Source of the DNA: Oscillospiraceae bacterium
Lineage (GTDB): Bacteria; Bacillota; Clostridia; Christensenellales; Aristaeellaceae
Direction: 5' to 3'
Length of the DNA stretch: 6,100 nucleotides
Assembly: GCA_031282605.1 (NCBI GenBank)
Contig: JAITDK010000073.1
Coordinates: 1-6,100 of the forward strand
The position numbers and the translations under genes were made by a program. Of this stretch, positions 5,790-6,100 are shown in pieces. A model generated the notes under the pieces. That model did no database searches and was not told the origin of the DNA. It was given only the letters and a program-made list of their open reading frames with translations. Position 1 is the stretch's first letter, and each line of letters opens with the position of its first letter.

Positions 5790-6100
5790 CTAGAACGCGA
5801 AATCCAGCTGTACCGGACCGCCGATCATGTTTCCTTCCGCGTCGACCGAGCGGAACACGAACGCGTTGATCTCGGTTCCGGCTTCAGCGGGCTTGGAGTA
5901 TACGACCGTGACGGACTGATTATCATCCGCCCACTGGAACGATACGCCGCTGACGCCGCTAATGGCTAGGCCGAAGTCGTTGGGGTTGACCGGTTCGCTG
6001 AACGCGACGACCGCGCCGGACGCGTTCGCCGAGGAAACGGTTATCTCTGCCTTGTATGCTGGTTCAACCGCTTCGCTGGTCAGTGGACGGATCTCCTCGA
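5790..6100 (-). CDS. C-terminal end of a protein with a bacterial Ig-like (Big_5/SbsA-type) domain, partial
   Basis: The frame is open on the minus strand from the window edge to a TAG at 5790-5792, giving the last 102 residues; the start lies beyond 6100. The sequence reads as one beta-rich repeat unit: AEITVSSANASGAVVAFSEP, then FQWADDNQSVTVVYSKPAEA, then GTEINAFVFRSVDAEGN. The pattern V-x-F-S-E-P-V, D-D-N-Q-S-V-T-V and a terminal D-x-x-G-N is typical of Ig-like Big_5/SbsA domains of secreted or cell-surface proteins. No sortase signal or membrane anchor follows, so attachment, if any, must be at the missing N-terminus, for example a lipoprotein signal. The catalytic or binding function, if present, is outside the window. 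A terminator hairpin follows the stop. The coding call is strong; the domain name is by pattern recognition only. Confidence 0.7.
   Translation of the reverse strand, partial: EEIRPLTSEAVEPAYKAEITVSSANASGAVVAFSEPVNPNDFGLAISGVSGVSFQWADDNQSVTVVYSKPAEAGTEINAFVFRSVDAEGNMIGGPVQLDFAF

Overview
The window looks like chromosome of an anaerobic Bacillota (Clostridia-type) bacterium with a fairly G+C-rich genome. Three things support this: strong AGGAGG-type Shine-Dalgarno sites, a small four-helix membrane protein of a Bacillota-restricted type (TIGR04086-like), and a glycyl-radical enzyme, a class that is destroyed by oxygen. The species cannot be named from the sequence.

Layout. Positions 27-55 hold a good sigma-A promoter for an Rpn-family PD-(D/E)XK nuclease (90-1055). 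Its C-terminus carries twelve consecutive four-residue repeats (x-Q-G-I/L type). A near-perfect ribosome-binding site lies inside the gene, just before an in-frame ATG at 648. This is the architecture described for Rpn 'gene-within-a-gene' toxin-antitoxin and phage-defence loci, and it is the most interesting point in the window. A strong hairpin (1073-1109) separates this gene from a same-strand group of three: a TlpA/ResA-like thioredoxin lipoprotein (1143-1730), a short unassigned glycyl-radical enzyme of the pyruvate formate-lyase superfamily (1768-3897), and a DUF2961/GH172 glycoside hydrolase (3925-4998). The gaps in this group are 37 and 27 bases. The enzyme and the hydrolase are probably co-transcribed and suggest a cytoplasmic anaerobic route for an unidentified glycan or sugar.

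The + strand group ends at a convergent intergenic region with two hairpins (5045-5094 and 5106-5142). On the minus strand are the small membrane protein (5159-5599, start corrected to an ATG behind a perfect Shine-Dalgarno), a likely terminator (5732-5771), and the C-terminal end of an Ig-like (Big_5/SbsA-type) surface protein that runs off the right edge (5790-6100).

No tRNA, rRNA, CRISPR array, insertion sequence or origin was recognised. The activating enzyme that the glycyl-radical enzyme needs is not encoded in the window.
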